Shown one piece after another: positions 39,916 through 49,218 of a stretch of 64,000 nt of DNA. The number at the start of each line of letters is the position of its first letter. The first letter of the stretch is position 1. This DNA comes from Acidobacteriota bacterium (lineage in GTDB: Bacteria; Actinomycetota; Acidimicrobiia; Acidimicrobiales; RAAP-2), in assembly GCA_018971385.1 (NCBI GenBank), contig JAGXAY010000003.1:1-64000 (forward strand), given 5' to 3'. The notes beneath the pieces are model-generated. The model had not been told where the DNA came from. It saw only the letters and a list, made by a program, of their open reading frames with translations, and searched no databases. Made by a program: the position numbers and the translations under genes.

Positions 39916-41323
39916 CGTGGATGCCCCGACCCGCCAAGGCGAGCAGCGTCTCGCCGAAGGTCTCGGACAGCGACGGGTGCGGCTGGATGAGGGCGGCCGC
40001 CTCCTCCGCCGTCGCCTCCCAGTTGACGGCGTAGTACCCCGCGCCCAACTGCTCGGTCACCCACGGACCCGCCATGTGCACGCCGAGGATCTGACCCGCC
40101 GTTCCGTCAGGTCGCTTTTCGGCGATGACTTTGACGACCCCGTCCGTCTCGCCGATGATCTGGGCGCGACTGTTTCCTCCGAAGGGGTCCTTCTTCACCA
40201 CGACCTCGTATCCACGCTCCTTAGCGGCGGCCTCGGTGAGTCCGACGAAGGCAACTTCGGGGTTGGAGTAAATCGCCCAGGGAACCCGGTCGTAGTCCAC
40301 CGGCATGACGGGCTCACCGAGAATCGTCTTAATCGCCACTACCGCCTCAGCGAAACCGACGTGCGCGAGCTGGGGGGTTCCGGCGACGACGTCGCCGACG
40401 GCGAACACCTGAGGGTTGGCCGTACGCATGCGCGAGTCGGCGACGACGAAGCCACGCTCGTTAATCTCGACACCCGTGCCCTCGCCGAGAAGACCCTCGG
40501 TCCGCGGACGACGACCGACCGACACGACAACGACGTCGACGCTGACCGCGTCTCGACCCTCCAAGGAGATGGTGGTGCCCTTCTTCGTCGGTTGGTGACC
40601 CGTGATGGTCACGCCCGTCAGAATTTCGATGCCCCGCTTCTTAAAGGCCCGCTGCACGACACTCGCGACCTCCGTGTCGCATCCGGCGAGGATGGACGGG
40701 AGGCTCTCCAGAATCGTCACCTGCGTGCCCATGTCGGCCAACACCGACGCGAACTCACACCCGATGGCGCCCCCACCGATAACCGCCGCCGACTTCGGCA
40801 GGGTCGAGAGGTTCAAGAACTCGTCGGAGGTCATCACGATCGACCCATCTACGTCGAAGCCCGGAAGGGTCCGCGGCACCGACCCCGCCGCGAGAATCAC
40901 GTGAGTGCCCTGGGCCACGACACCGGCGTCGGCGCCGTCGAGAACGGTGACCATCTGGTCCTTATCGAGGCGCGCCGTTCCTTCGAAGAGGGTGATCTTG
41001 CGCCCCTTGATGAGACCACTCAGACCCTTGTGCAAACGGTCCACGACTTCGTTCTTGCGAGCTTGGCTGACGGCGAAGTCCACCGACACGCTCTTCGCGG
41101 TGATACCGAAGTCACTGGCGTGCTCGAGGGTGCGACGGACATGGGCGGTCTCGAGGAACTCCTTCGCGGGCACGCATCCACGGTGCAGGCAGGTCCCACC
41201 GACCTTGTCCCTTTCCACCAGGGCCACGTTCAGCCCTCCGGCCGCTCCGTAGAGCGCGGCCGCGTAACCACCGGGGCCTCCACCAATTACGACGACATCG
41301 AACTTCTGGACCTCTGGTGCCAC
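39908..41323 (-). CDS. lpdA: Dihydrolipoyl dehydrogenase
   Basis: VVIGGGPGGYAAALYGAAGG, GGTCLHRGCVPAKEFLETA, VIGGGAIGCEFASVLADMG, AVGDVVAGTPQLAHVGFAE, HPSLSETFGE. Confidence 0.97.
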   Translation of the reverse strand: MAPEVQKFDVVVIGGGPGGYAAALYGAAGGLNVALVERDKVGGTCLHRGCVPAKEFLETAHVRRTLEHASDFGITAKSVSVDFAVSQARKNEVVDRLHKGLSGLIKGRKITLFEGTARLDKDQMVTVLDGADAGVVAQGTHVILAAGSVPRTLPGFDVDGSIVMTSDEFLNLSTLPKSAAVIGGGAIGCEFASVLADMGTQVTILESLPSILAGCDTEVASVVQRAFKKRGIEILTGVTITGHQPTKKGTTISLEGRDAVSVDVVVVSVGRRPRTEGLLGEGTGVEINERGFVVADSRMRTANPQVFAVGDVVAGTPQLAHVGFAEAVVAIKTILGEPVMPVDYDRVPWAIYSNPEVAFVGLTEAAAKERGYEVVVKKDPFGGNSRAQIIGETDGVVKVIAEKRPDGTAGQILGVHMAGPWVTEQLGAGYYAVNWEATAEEAAALIQPHPSLSETFGETLLALAGRGIHVG

Positions 41324-41368
41324 GGTGTTCCCCTTTTGACGCTCCGGTTCTGAGCCCCCCGTGCGAGT

Positions 41369-41839
41369 CTACGACGTGTGGCCCGACCCTCTCGCGCCAC
41401 TCTGACGATCGGCCGCGGTCGTAGCGAGTCGGTCGACGAGGTCGTTCATGGCGTCACCGCTGTGACCCTTCACCCAACGAAACTCCACCCGCCGAGTGGC
41501 CGTCAGCGCCAGGGAAAAGAGGTCCTCCCACAGGTCACGATTAGCGACCGGCTTGTTCTGAGAGTTACGCCACCCGCGACGACGCCATCCGTCGTACCAC
41601 CGCTGATGAAAACAGTTCACCACGTACGTGGAGTCGGAGACGATCTCGACGTCCTCGTCGGGATGTTCCCGAAGAGCCTCGATGACGGCGAGGATCTCCA
41701 TTCGTTGATTCGTGGTGTGGGCTTCCGCTCCGCTGGCAAAGTGGGACTCACCCTCGGCCCAGGCCCAGCCCCCCGGACCGGGATTCCCGCGGCAGGCCCC
41801 GTCGGTGTAGAGCCGTCTCACCGGCGCCGCGTGATCCAC
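41369..41839 (-). CDS. rnhA: Ribonuclease HI
   Basis: LYTDGACRGNPGPGGWAWA, NQRMEILAVIEAL, SDSTYVVNC, WVKGHSGDAMNDLVDRLA. Confidence 0.95.
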   Translation of the reverse strand: MDHAAPVRRLYTDGACRGNPGPGGWAWAEGESHFASGAEAHTTNQRMEILAVIEALREHPDEDVEIVSDSTYVVNCFHQRWYDGWRRRGWRNSQNKPVANRDLWEDLFSLALTATRRVEFRWVKGHSGDAMNDLVDRLATTAADRQSGARGSGHTS

Positions 41840-42276
41840 GCGTCGGGATCGTCGGTAAAGCGGGTCACCGCGGCGGGCAGCGAACCTCGCAAGACCTCAC
41901 CGAGCGTGACGTGTTCCAGCACTTCGCGCAGGGCGCCCCGCACGGCCACCCAGACGTCACGGAGGTGCTCGGCCTCCCCCTCGTAGGCGAGGGTCTCCGG
42001 TCGCATACCGCGAACTCCCGCCATCGGTCCAGAAACCACTCTCAACACGTCCGCGATAGTGATCGTGTCGGGGTCTCTCGCGAGGCGAAACCCTCCTTCG
42101 GGACCGCGCTGGGAGGTGACGAGACCCCCCTTGCGAAGGTCAGAAAGAATCGCCCCGAGGAACTTCGCGGGCAACTCCTGACGCTGCGCCAGGTGTTCCG
42201 CCGAAACGGAGGTGTCACTCGCCGCCAACGTGAGCAGAGCTCGGATGGCGTATTCGGCCTTGGCGGGAATCTGCAC
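41818..42276 (-). CDS. Rrf2-family transcriptional regulator without cysteines
   Basis: AEYAIRALLTLA, HLAQRQELPAKFLGAILSDLRKGGLVTSQRGPEGGFRLARDPDTITIADVLRVV; no Cys in the translation. Confidence 0.88.
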   Translation of the reverse strand: MQIPAKAEYAIRALLTLAASDTSVSAEHLAQRQELPAKFLGAILSDLRKGGLVTSQRGPEGGFRLARDPDTITIADVLRVVSGPMAGVRGMRPETLAYEGEAEHLRDVWVAVRGALREVLEHVTLGEVLRGSLPAAVTRFTDDPDAWITRRR

Positions 42277-42330
42277 GCCTCCATTGTGCCCCAGGGACGC
42301 CCCGGGGTCGGACCAGACAGACCGGAGCCG

Positions 42331-43077
42331 TTAGCGCTGTCGATCGAGCCAACCGAGCAACGTCGCCACCATGCGGGGATCGGCCCGCAGTTGGTGACCC
42401 GCCCCGTTAATGAACCGAATCTCCGCTCGCCCGTCGGCGCTACTCAAAAGGTCTCGGGCGTCACTCGCCGGGACATCCGCGTCATCGGATCCGTGAATGA
42501 TGATGAGGCGGCGCGGGGCGAAGTCGGCGATGGCCCCCAGGGGGTCAATACCGAGCACGCCGTCGTAGAGCACGCCGGCTGGCTCCAATTCCGCCGGATC
42601 AGCAACGACCCCCGCCGCGATGACGGAGTGATACAAATCGTCGGGAGAACCCGCCCACCGGTCGAGGTGAGCGGGTGTAGCGAGGGTCGCGATGGCGCGA
42701 ACTCGATCATCAGTCACCCCGTGACGAAGAGCGAGCGCTCCGCCGAACCCGAAACCGGCCAACGCGAGACGGCCCTCCGACGGCGCGACGGCGCCGACCA
42801 CACAGGTGAGGTCGGCGAGCCAACGCGATGCGGAAAAAGTCCCCGTGCTCGAGCCCACCCCGGACAACGTGGCCGTCGCCACCCGCCATCCCGACTCGTT
42901 CGCCAGATTCTCCGCCATTTGGGGCAACAAGCCCGCCGCGAGGCGGCCCATTCCGACAGCTCGGGGCAGCCCGTGCAGGAGGAGCAGGACGTTCGACGAC
43001 GTCGGACCGGAGTCGGCGAGGGCTACGCGCAGGTCCAGTTGGGAGTCGCCACTGGAGAGAACGTGGTGCTCAATCAT
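42331..43077 (-). CDS. Alpha/beta hydrolase
   Basis: LLLLHGLPRAV, LALAGFGFGGALAL, IIHGSDDADVPAS, GAGHQLRADPR. Confidence 0.82.
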   Translation of the reverse strand: MIEHHVLSSGDSQLDLRVALADSGPTSSNVLLLLHGLPRAVGMGRLAAGLLPQMAENLANESGWRVATATLSGVGSSTGTFSASRWLADLTCVVGAVAPSEGRLALAGFGFGGALALRHGVTDDRVRAIATLATPAHLDRWAGSPDDLYHSVIAAGVVADPAELEPAGVLYDGVLGIDPLGAIADFAPRRLIIIHGSDDADVPASDARDLLSSADGRAEIRFINGAGHQLRADPRMVATLLGWLDRQR

Positions 43078-43085
43078 GCGTCTGG

Positions 43086-43091
43086 AGCCTA
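43086..43091 (-). promoter_or_regulatory. Putative -10 (TAGGCT) of the hydrolase gene
   Basis: TAGGCT-CCAGACGC-ATG on the minus strand. Confidence 0.5.
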
Positions 43092-43120
43092 CGACACGAC
43101 TGCCCCGAAGGGGGTCCCGT

Positions 43121-43126
43121 TAGGCT
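43121..43126 (+). promoter_or_regulatory. Putative -10 (TAGGCT) of sufC (copy 1), leaderless
   Basis: TAGGCT-GGCGCC-GTG. Confidence 0.55.
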
Positions 43127-43132
43127 GGCGCC

Positions 43133-43894
43133 GTGAGTACTCCGGTTCTGCAGCTCGTTGACGTCCACGCCCACGCCGAGGGCTCCGAAATCTTGCGGGG
43201 AGTCTCGCTCGAGGTTCACCCGGGCGAAGTTCACGCCCTAATGGGGCCGAATGGTGCGGGTAAGTCGACTCTCACCAACGTCATCATGGGTCACCCGGGG
43301 TACACGCTCAGTTCGGGGCAGATCTTGTTGCACGGCGAGGACATCACGGGCTGGAGTACGGACGAGCGGGCGCGGGCCGGCGTCTTTCTCGCCTTTCAGT
43401 ATCCCGAGGCCATCAGTGGCGTCTCGGTGGTGCAGTTTCTCCGCCAAGCCATCGCCGCCCGCCGGGGCTTGAGCGAGTTGAGCGTCCTCGAGGTTCGCCT
43501 CGACCTGATGGACTGGATGTCGCGACTCGGCATGGATCCGGCCTTCGCCGAACGTCACCTCAACGAAGGATTTTCCGGGGGTGAGCGTAAGCGCAACGAG
43601 ATTCTGCAAATGGCTCTCCTCACTCCCGCCATTGCGCTTCTCGACGAGACCGACTCCGGCCTCGATATCGACGCCCTGCGTGTCGTGGCCCGAGGCGTCC
43701 GAACGGTGAGAGAGCAGCACCCCGACATGGGGACCCTGCTCGTCACCCACTACGTGAAGTTGCTCGACGAGATTGTCCCCGACGTCGTCCACGTTCTCCT
43801 CGACGGACGCATCATTCACACGGGTGACGCCACGGTGGCTCGAGACATTGAAGTAGGAGGGTACGACGCTCTGCGGGCTCGGGTGAACTCGTGA
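43133..43894 (+). CDS. sufC: Fe-S cluster assembly ATPase SufC, copy 1
   Basis: GEVHALMGPNGAGKSTLTNVIMGHPGY, NEGFSGGERKRNEILQMALL, LDETDSGLDIDALRVVARGV. Confidence 0.94.
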   Translation: MSTPVLQLVDVHAHAEGSEILRGVSLEVHPGEVHALMGPNGAGKSTLTNVIMGHPGYTLSSGQILLHGEDITGWSTDERARAGVFLAFQYPEAISGVSVVQFLRQAIAARRGLSELSVLEVRLDLMDWMSRLGMDPAFAERHLNEGFSGGERKRNEILQMALLTPAIALLDETDSGLDIDALRVVARGVRTVREQHPDMGTLLVTHYVKLLDEIVPDVVHVLLDGRIIHTGDATVARDIEVGGYDALRARVNS

Positions 43895-45120
43895 GTTACG
43901 ACGTTCGCGTCCTGCGCAGTGACTTTCCCCTCCTGCGACGAGTCGTGAACGGTCATCCCCTCACCTACCTCGACTCCGGCGCTACTTCACTCACTCCGCG
44001 CACCGTTCTCGAGGCGATGGACGTCTACTACTCCCGCCACCACTCCAACGTGCACCGCGGGGTCTACCAAACGGCCGCGGAAGCCACCGAGGCCTACGAG
44101 GGGGCGCGCGCCGACGTGGCTCGCTTCATCGGAGCCGCGTCGCCCGACGAGGTGGTCTTCACGAAGAACGCGACGGAGAGCTTCAACCTCCTCGCCCGGG
44201 CGTGGGGGACGGCTCACCTCAAGGAGGGCGACGTCGTCGTCCTCTCCGAGATGGATCACCACGCCAACCTGGTTCCCTGGTTCCAACTACGCGACTCCCA
44301 CGGAATCACCCTTCGTTTCTTACGCGTCAACGACGAGTACCGACTCGACCTCAGCAATCTCGACGAGTTGCTCGACGGGGCTCGCCTCCTCAGCGTGACC
44401 GCGATGAGTAACGTCCTCGGCACCGTGACGCCGATCGCTCAGCTGGCCGAGCGCGCTCACGCCGCCGGAGCCCTGCTCGCCGTGGACGGAGCCCAGTCCG
44501 TCGCCCACCTGCCGACGAACGTCGCAACTCTCGGAGCCGATTTCCTCGCGTTCTCCGGCCACAAGATGCTCGGTCCCACCGGTATCGGAGTTCTGTGGGC
44601 GAAGAGTGAACACTGGGCCGAAACGCCCCCGTTTCTCGGGGGCGGCGGGATGATTTCCGACGTCACACTCGACGGATTCACTCCGGCCTCGGGACCGGCA
44701 CGCTACGAGGCGGGTACGCCCCCTATCGCCGAAGCGGTCGGACTCGGGGCGGCCGTGCGCTACCTCTCCTCGATCGGAATGGACGCCGTCGCCGCTCACG
44801 AGCTCGACCTCACCGCCTACGCCCTCGAACGACTCGCTCACTCCTTCGACGAACGGGTCCGCATCATCGGTCCGTCGACCACGCTGGACCGGGGTGGCGT
44901 CATCTCTCTCGACGTTGAGGGGGTCCACCCCCACGACGTCTCCCAGGTTCTGGACCAGCACGGGGTGTGCGTTCGCCCGGGGCACCACTGCGCGAAGCCC
45001 CTCATGCGCCGATTCGGTCTCGCGGCGACGGCGCGTGCGTCGTTTGGCCCCTACTCCATCCCCGCCGAGGTCGACACCCTCGTCGACGCCCTCCGAGACG
45101 CGCTGGAGATGTTCACGTGA
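43891..45120 (+). CDS. sufS: Cysteine desulfurase SufS
   Basis: YLDSGATSLTPRTVLEAMDVYY, FTKNATESFNLLA, SGHKMLGPTGIGVLWAK, RPGHHCAKPLMRRFG. Confidence 0.96.
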   Translation: MSYDVRVLRSDFPLLRRVVNGHPLTYLDSGATSLTPRTVLEAMDVYYSRHHSNVHRGVYQTAAEATEAYEGARADVARFIGAASPDEVVFTKNATESFNLLARAWGTAHLKEGDVVVLSEMDHHANLVPWFQLRDSHGITLRFLRVNDEYRLDLSNLDELLDGARLLSVTAMSNVLGTVTPIAQLAERAHAAGALLAVDGAQSVAHLPTNVATLGADFLAFSGHKMLGPTGIGVLWAKSEHWAETPPFLGGGGMISDVTLDGFTPASGPARYEAGTPPIAEAVGLGAAVRYLSSIGMDAVAAHELDLTAYALERLAHSFDERVRIIGPSTTLDRGGVISLDVEGVHPHDVSQVLDQHGVCVRPGHHCAKPLMRRFGLAATARASFGPYSIPAEVDTLVDALRDALEMFT

Positions 45121-45578
45121 CCCAGATGCCTCCCCTCAACGATCTCTACCGCGAGATCGTGATGGACCACTACCGCACTCCTCGTAATCGTGGCGAGCTA
45201 CCCACTCCCCCCGCGCAGCGTGCCGACGGCCACAATCCGTTGTGCGGAGACGAGATCTCCGTCTACGTTCTCATCAACGGGGACGTGATCGAGGACATCA
45301 AGTTGACCGGACACGGGTGCTCCATCTCCCAGGCCTCCTCGTCCATGATGAGTGCCGCCGTCAAGGGGCGAAGCCTCGAACAGACCCGGGAACTCGTCGC
45401 CCGCTTCAAAGAGCTCATGACGAGCGAGACCGCCGACTCCTCCGACCAGGCCCTGCGGGAGTTGGGGGAGATTGCCGCCCTCTCGGGAGTCTCTAAGTTT
45501 CCCGTTCGCATCAAGTGCGCGACCCTGGCCTGGAATACATTGACCCAGGCCCTGGACGACGCTCCTCAGCAGGGGTAG
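45117..45578 (+). CDS. sufU: Fe-S scaffold/sulfur-transfer protein SufU
   Basis: LYREIVMDHYRTPRNRGEL, NPLCGDEI, GHGCSISQASSSMM, IKCATLAWNTL; GTG in overlap with sufS stop. Confidence 0.95.
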   Translation: MTQMPPLNDLYREIVMDHYRTPRNRGELPTPPAQRADGHNPLCGDEISVYVLINGDVIEDIKLTGHGCSISQASSSMMSAAVKGRSLEQTRELVARFKELMTSETADSSDQALRELGEIAALSGVSKFPVRIKCATLAWNTLTQALDDAPQQG

Positions 45579-46927
45579 GGGTCGAAGTACTGGTCACCTT
45601 CGTAGGTCGTGGTGGTCACCGGCGCCGACGTGGCCGCCGCGAGGCTCACCGAGAGCGAGGATGAGGAGTGAGCGGGGTTCGTCACCGCGGCGGCCGTGGC
45701 CCCAATCACCGGCGGGGCCACCACCTGAAACTGAGCATTCGGGGGCGGGTTGGTCGGTCGCATCAGTTGTGAGCCGAAAATTTTGACGAGCTGCTGCTCG
45801 GCTCCGGGTTCGACGACGGTCAGAATCGAACCGAGAGCCGCGTTTTGCGACGGCGTCGTGTCCAGGGTGTACGTCGAGAGCGCCCCGATGTTGATCGAGT
45901 GGAACTTAATCGCCAGGCCGATGAGTTCGGAGTAGGAGAAGGTCGAGTCCAGCGTGATGCCCTGGGGCAACTTCGAAAGGAACGAGGCGATGGTCACGGG
46001 GTTGTAGAGAGTCTTCGCCCGGTTGACCATGGCCTTGATGTACTCGTTCTGACGGTAAATCCGTCCGTAGTCCGACGTGACGTCGTAGTTCCACTGGCCG
46101 TTCTGGTACCACTGGTAGTGGCGCGAACGCACGAGAGCCAGGGCTTGGGTGTTGGAGATGGTCACGCACCCGGCGTGGGGAACGAAGAGCCCCGACATCG
46201 TGTCTTTGGCCGGGTAGGGGAAGTACATCTTCACACCCCCGATGGCGTCGGTGGCGTTGATGATGCCGGCAAAACTCACCACAATCGTGTGGTTAATGGG
46301 AATCCCGAAATTCGCGGTGATGGTTTGGGCCAGGAGCGAAGGGTTGTCGGTGAAGAGTGTCGTATTGAGACGATTGAACTGCCCGAAACCGTGGGCGACG
46401 GACGCTCCGAGCATGGACACAATCGTGTCGCGAGGAATGGAGAGCACCGTAATCGTTCCCGCCGTCGGATCAACGTGCATGATCTTGATGACGTCACTAC
46501 GCTGACCCGCCACCGATCCACTGGAGGCACCGGTCTGGGCTGCGACGGCCCCGGACAGTCCCGCGCGAGAGTCGGAACCAACCTCCAAGATATTGAACGG
46601 TTGTCCCGGAACGCGAGCGACTTCACCCGTCACGGTGACTTTATGAATCTTCGAGAACAGGTAGTAACCGTAGAAGTAGCTTCCGCCGAGTACGCCGGCG
46701 ATGAGTAACACCACCGCCACACCCGTAATGATGAGCCCCCGGTAACGACGCCACCCGGAGCGAGGTCCGGAGGTCCGCCGACGACCCCCCGATCGAGACG
46801 TTGATCCACTCGGGCGTCCGTCAATGGCCTGCCCGAGCGCTTCGAGGCGACGCGCATTCGCTACTCCATCACGTCGTCCGTGAGCGGGCGGGCGGGCGCC
46901 AGAACCGTCGTGAGAGCCGGTTGACAT
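45566..46927 (-). CDS. LytR-CpsA-Psr (LCP) family cell-wall polymer ligase
   Basis: N-terminal basic cytosolic segment + TM, GSDSRAG, RSDVIKIMHVDPTAGTITVLSIPRDT, ALVRSRHYQW, DYGRIYRQNEYIKAM; start MSTGSHD. Confidence 0.93.
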   Translation of the reverse strand: MSTGSHDGSGARPPAHGRRDGVANARRLEALGQAIDGRPSGSTSRSGGRRRTSGPRSGWRRYRGLIITGVAVVLLIAGVLGGSYFYGYYLFSKIHKVTVTGEVARVPGQPFNILEVGSDSRAGLSGAVAAQTGASSGSVAGQRSDVIKIMHVDPTAGTITVLSIPRDTIVSMLGASVAHGFGQFNRLNTTLFTDNPSLLAQTITANFGIPINHTIVVSFAGIINATDAIGGVKMYFPYPAKDTMSGLFVPHAGCVTISNTQALALVRSRHYQWYQNGQWNYDVTSDYGRIYRQNEYIKAMVNRAKTLYNPVTIASFLSKLPQGITLDSTFSYSELIGLAIKFHSINIGALSTYTLDTTPSQNAALGSILTVVEPGAEQQLVKIFGSQLMRPTNPPPNAQFQVVAPPVIGATAAAVTNPAHSSSSLSVSLAAATSAPVTTTTYEGDQYFDPYPC

Positions 46928-46934
46928 GGGGTCC

Positions 46935-46940
46935 AGCCTA
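46935..46940 (-). promoter_or_regulatory. Putative -10 (TAGGCT) of the LCP gene, leaderless
   Basis: TAGGCT-GGACCCC-ATG on the minus strand. Confidence 0.55.
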
Positions 46941-46961
46941 CTAGCGGGTGGTAAGAATTCT

Positions 46962-47684
46962 TTAACTCTCGAGGGCGCTGAAGGGCTCGTACCCCTCGGC
47001 CTCCAGTTTTTCAGCGAGTTCGGGTCCACCCGACGCGACGACTCGCCCGGAACTGACGACGTGGATGACGTCCGGGGTCATTTCCTGAAGGAGTCGCCGG
47101 AAGTGGGTAATGGCGAGGACGCCACACGACCACTCGGCCGTCGCCTGGGCGAGGCGGCGCGCCACGGCACCGAGCGCGTCAACGTCCAGACCTGAGTCGA
47201 TTTCGTCAAGAATCGCGAAACGAGGCCTCAGAACGCCAAACTGCACCATCTCGGCTCGTTTGCGTTCTCCTCCCGAGAGGTCGACGTTCATGAATCGATC
47301 GAGGAGTTCGTCGCGGAGTCCCACGCGGGCCGCCTCTTCGCTCATGCGCTCGCGCACCTCACCAAGTTCGCCCGCCGCAGCGAGCGCGTCGACGAGACGG
47401 ACGCCCGGCACATCAAGAGGGTGCTGCAGGGCGAGGAAGAGCCCCGCGGAGACTCGCTCCGCCGGAGCGAGGGTCAAAAGATCGACTCCATCAATCGTCG
47501 CGCGTCCGCCCGTCACTCGATACCCCGGGTGTCCCGCTAACGCGTGCGCCAGAGTCGACTTACCCGAGCCGTTCGGCCCCATAATGACGTGAACTTCACC
47601 GGAGGACATCTCCAGGCTCAAACCACGCAGAACCTCTTTCCCGGCAACCTCGACGCGTAACTCGTCAATAACGAAGTGGCTCAT
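46962..47684 (-). CDS. sufC: Fe-S cluster assembly ATPase SufC, copy 2
   Basis: GEVHVIMGPNGSGKSTLAHALAGHPGY, DLSGGERKRAEMVQFGVL, LDEIDSGLDVDALGAVARRL; start MSHFVID. Confidence 0.94.
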   Translation of the reverse strand: MSHFVIDELRVEVAGKEVLRGLSLEMSSGEVHVIMGPNGSGKSTLAHALAGHPGYRVTGGRATIDGVDLLTLAPAERVSAGLFLALQHPLDVPGVRLVDALAAAGELGEVRERMSEEAARVGLRDELLDRFMNVDLSGGERKRAEMVQFGVLRPRFAILDEIDSGLDVDALGAVARRLAQATAEWSCGVLAITHFRRLLQEMTPDVIHVVSSGRVVASGGPELAEKLEAEGYEPFSALES

Positions 47685-47992
47685 TGGCCCACCACCTTCA
47701 CTCGACCCTCTTCTACGACGGCGTCCCAGCGCTCCACGGGGTGAGTCGCCGGAAGCGACTGCGGTTCGCCCGTATCGAGGGCGAAGGTGGCTCCGTGTCG
47801 CGCACACTCGATCGTCCGGTCGACCACGTCGACCTCCCCTTCGGAGAGGGGAAAATCCTCGTGAGAGCAGCGATCAGAAAGTACGTAGACCTGATCGTCG
47901 AGGCGAACGAGAACCAGCCGACGTCCCGGCACGTCCACGGGATACGCCCGTCCCGACTCAAAGTCGTCGAGCGCTCCGAGGTCGATGGTCAT
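47681..47992 (-). CDS. Rieske-type ferredoxin (NirD-like) in suf operon
   Basis: CSHEDFPLSEGEVDVVDRTIECARHGATF = CxH...CxxH. Confidence 0.93.
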   Translation of the reverse strand: MTIDLGALDDFESGRAYPVDVPGRRLVLVRLDDQVYVLSDRCSHEDFPLSEGEVDVVDRTIECARHGATFALDTGEPQSLPATHPVERWDAVVEEGRVKVVGQ

Positions 47993-49194
47993 GCTCCCAC
48001 CACGGCGGACAACTCAGTGGCCAACGCCGACTCAATAACTCCCGACACACTGTCGGGTAGGGCGGCGACCATCTCGTAGAGGAATCCCTGAATCATGAGG
48101 CGCTCGGCGTCGCGGCGGGGGACGCCCCGAGACTCGAGGTACCAGCGCTGGAGCTCGTCGAGAGGTCCCACACTGGACGCGTGAGCACACACGACGTCGT
48201 TTTCACGAATGTCCAGATTCGGCACCGAGTCGGCGTGGGCGTGGGGTGACAGCAGGAGGTTGTGATTGGTCTGGCGCGCGTCGGTCTTCTTCGCACCCTT
48301 TTCGATTTCAATGAGTCCGGTGTAGATACTTCGCGACTCGCCGGCGACAGCCCCCTTCGAGAGCAAGACCGAGGAGGTGCGAGGTGCTCGGTGGTACTGC
48401 CGCGTGCGGTAGTCGTGCACCTGGGCGTCCCGACCGAGGTACGTCGTGCGCAGCTCGTTGCGTGCACCCGGGGCAACCAGATCAGCGTCATTGCGTGAGC
48501 GGTTGTATCCCGCCCCGAGGGAGATCACTGCTTGGGCCAGGTGGGAATCACGTTCGAGTGTCGCGAGGGACCGCGCAATGTGCCACCCATCGAAGGGCAG
48601 GTATTGATACGTGCCGAGACGAAGGTTCGACGACTCCGCCACCGCGTAGTGAGACACGGGAACAACGAACGCTCCGGACTCCCCACTCAGGTGTTCCACG
48701 ACGCTCAGCGAGCTTCTCGCCCCCACCACGAGGGAGGTCAAGGGGAAGCTGGCACCGCGACTCACCGTGGACTCGACGACCACCGGTTCCTCGAGGACCG
48801 TGCCGGGCTCCACGGTGATCTCGACCACTCCCGGGCTGAGGGCGAACGCCAGTTGACTAAAGGCGTCCTGGGCGAATCGTTCGTCCGTCTCCACCGGTCG
48901 CTGGCGAACACTCACTCCGGGGGCCTCACCCCTGACCTCAATCAGCTCTCCGTTATGCACTCGAATCAGAAGGGCGGCGCGCGTCGAGAGACCCTGCGCC
49001 ACCGACGACGACGACGGCGCAAGTCCTTGGGCTAGCGAGAAGGTATCCAGGTCGAGCTCACGAAGGGGGGCGTAGCGCCACACCTCATCGGAGGTCGTGG
49101 GAAGCCCGAGGGCCTCGAAGGCCTCGAGTGCGAGTGTACGGGGGGCCTGTTGGGCGTCGCGGACGACGATGCGGGCCTGGTCAAGGAAGGTCAT
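47989..49194 (-). CDS. sufD: Fe-S cluster assembly protein SufD
   Basis: SufB/D family beta-helix pattern; KGAKKTDARQTNHNLLLSPHAHADSVPNLDIRENDVVCAHASSVGPLDELQRWYLESRGV. Confidence 0.94.
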   Translation of the reverse strand: MTFLDQARIVVRDAQQAPRTLALEAFEALGLPTTSDEVWRYAPLRELDLDTFSLAQGLAPSSSSVAQGLSTRAALLIRVHNGELIEVRGEAPGVSVRQRPVETDERFAQDAFSQLAFALSPGVVEITVEPGTVLEEPVVVESTVSRGASFPLTSLVVGARSSLSVVEHLSGESGAFVVPVSHYAVAESSNLRLGTYQYLPFDGWHIARSLATLERDSHLAQAVISLGAGYNRSRNDADLVAPGARNELRTTYLGRDAQVHDYRTRQYHRAPRTSSVLLSKGAVAGESRSIYTGLIEIEKGAKKTDARQTNHNLLLSPHAHADSVPNLDIRENDVVCAHASSVGPLDELQRWYLESRGVPRRDAERLMIQGFLYEMVAALPDSVSGVIESALATELSAVVGA

Positions 49195-49218
49195 AGAACT
49201 CCGGCAGTGTAATAGGCG

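Noticed and set aside
39545-41353. 602-aa ORF antisense to lpdA and E2
   Set aside because: Shadow ORF of codon-biased coding DNA; His/Arg/Gly-rich low-complexity translation
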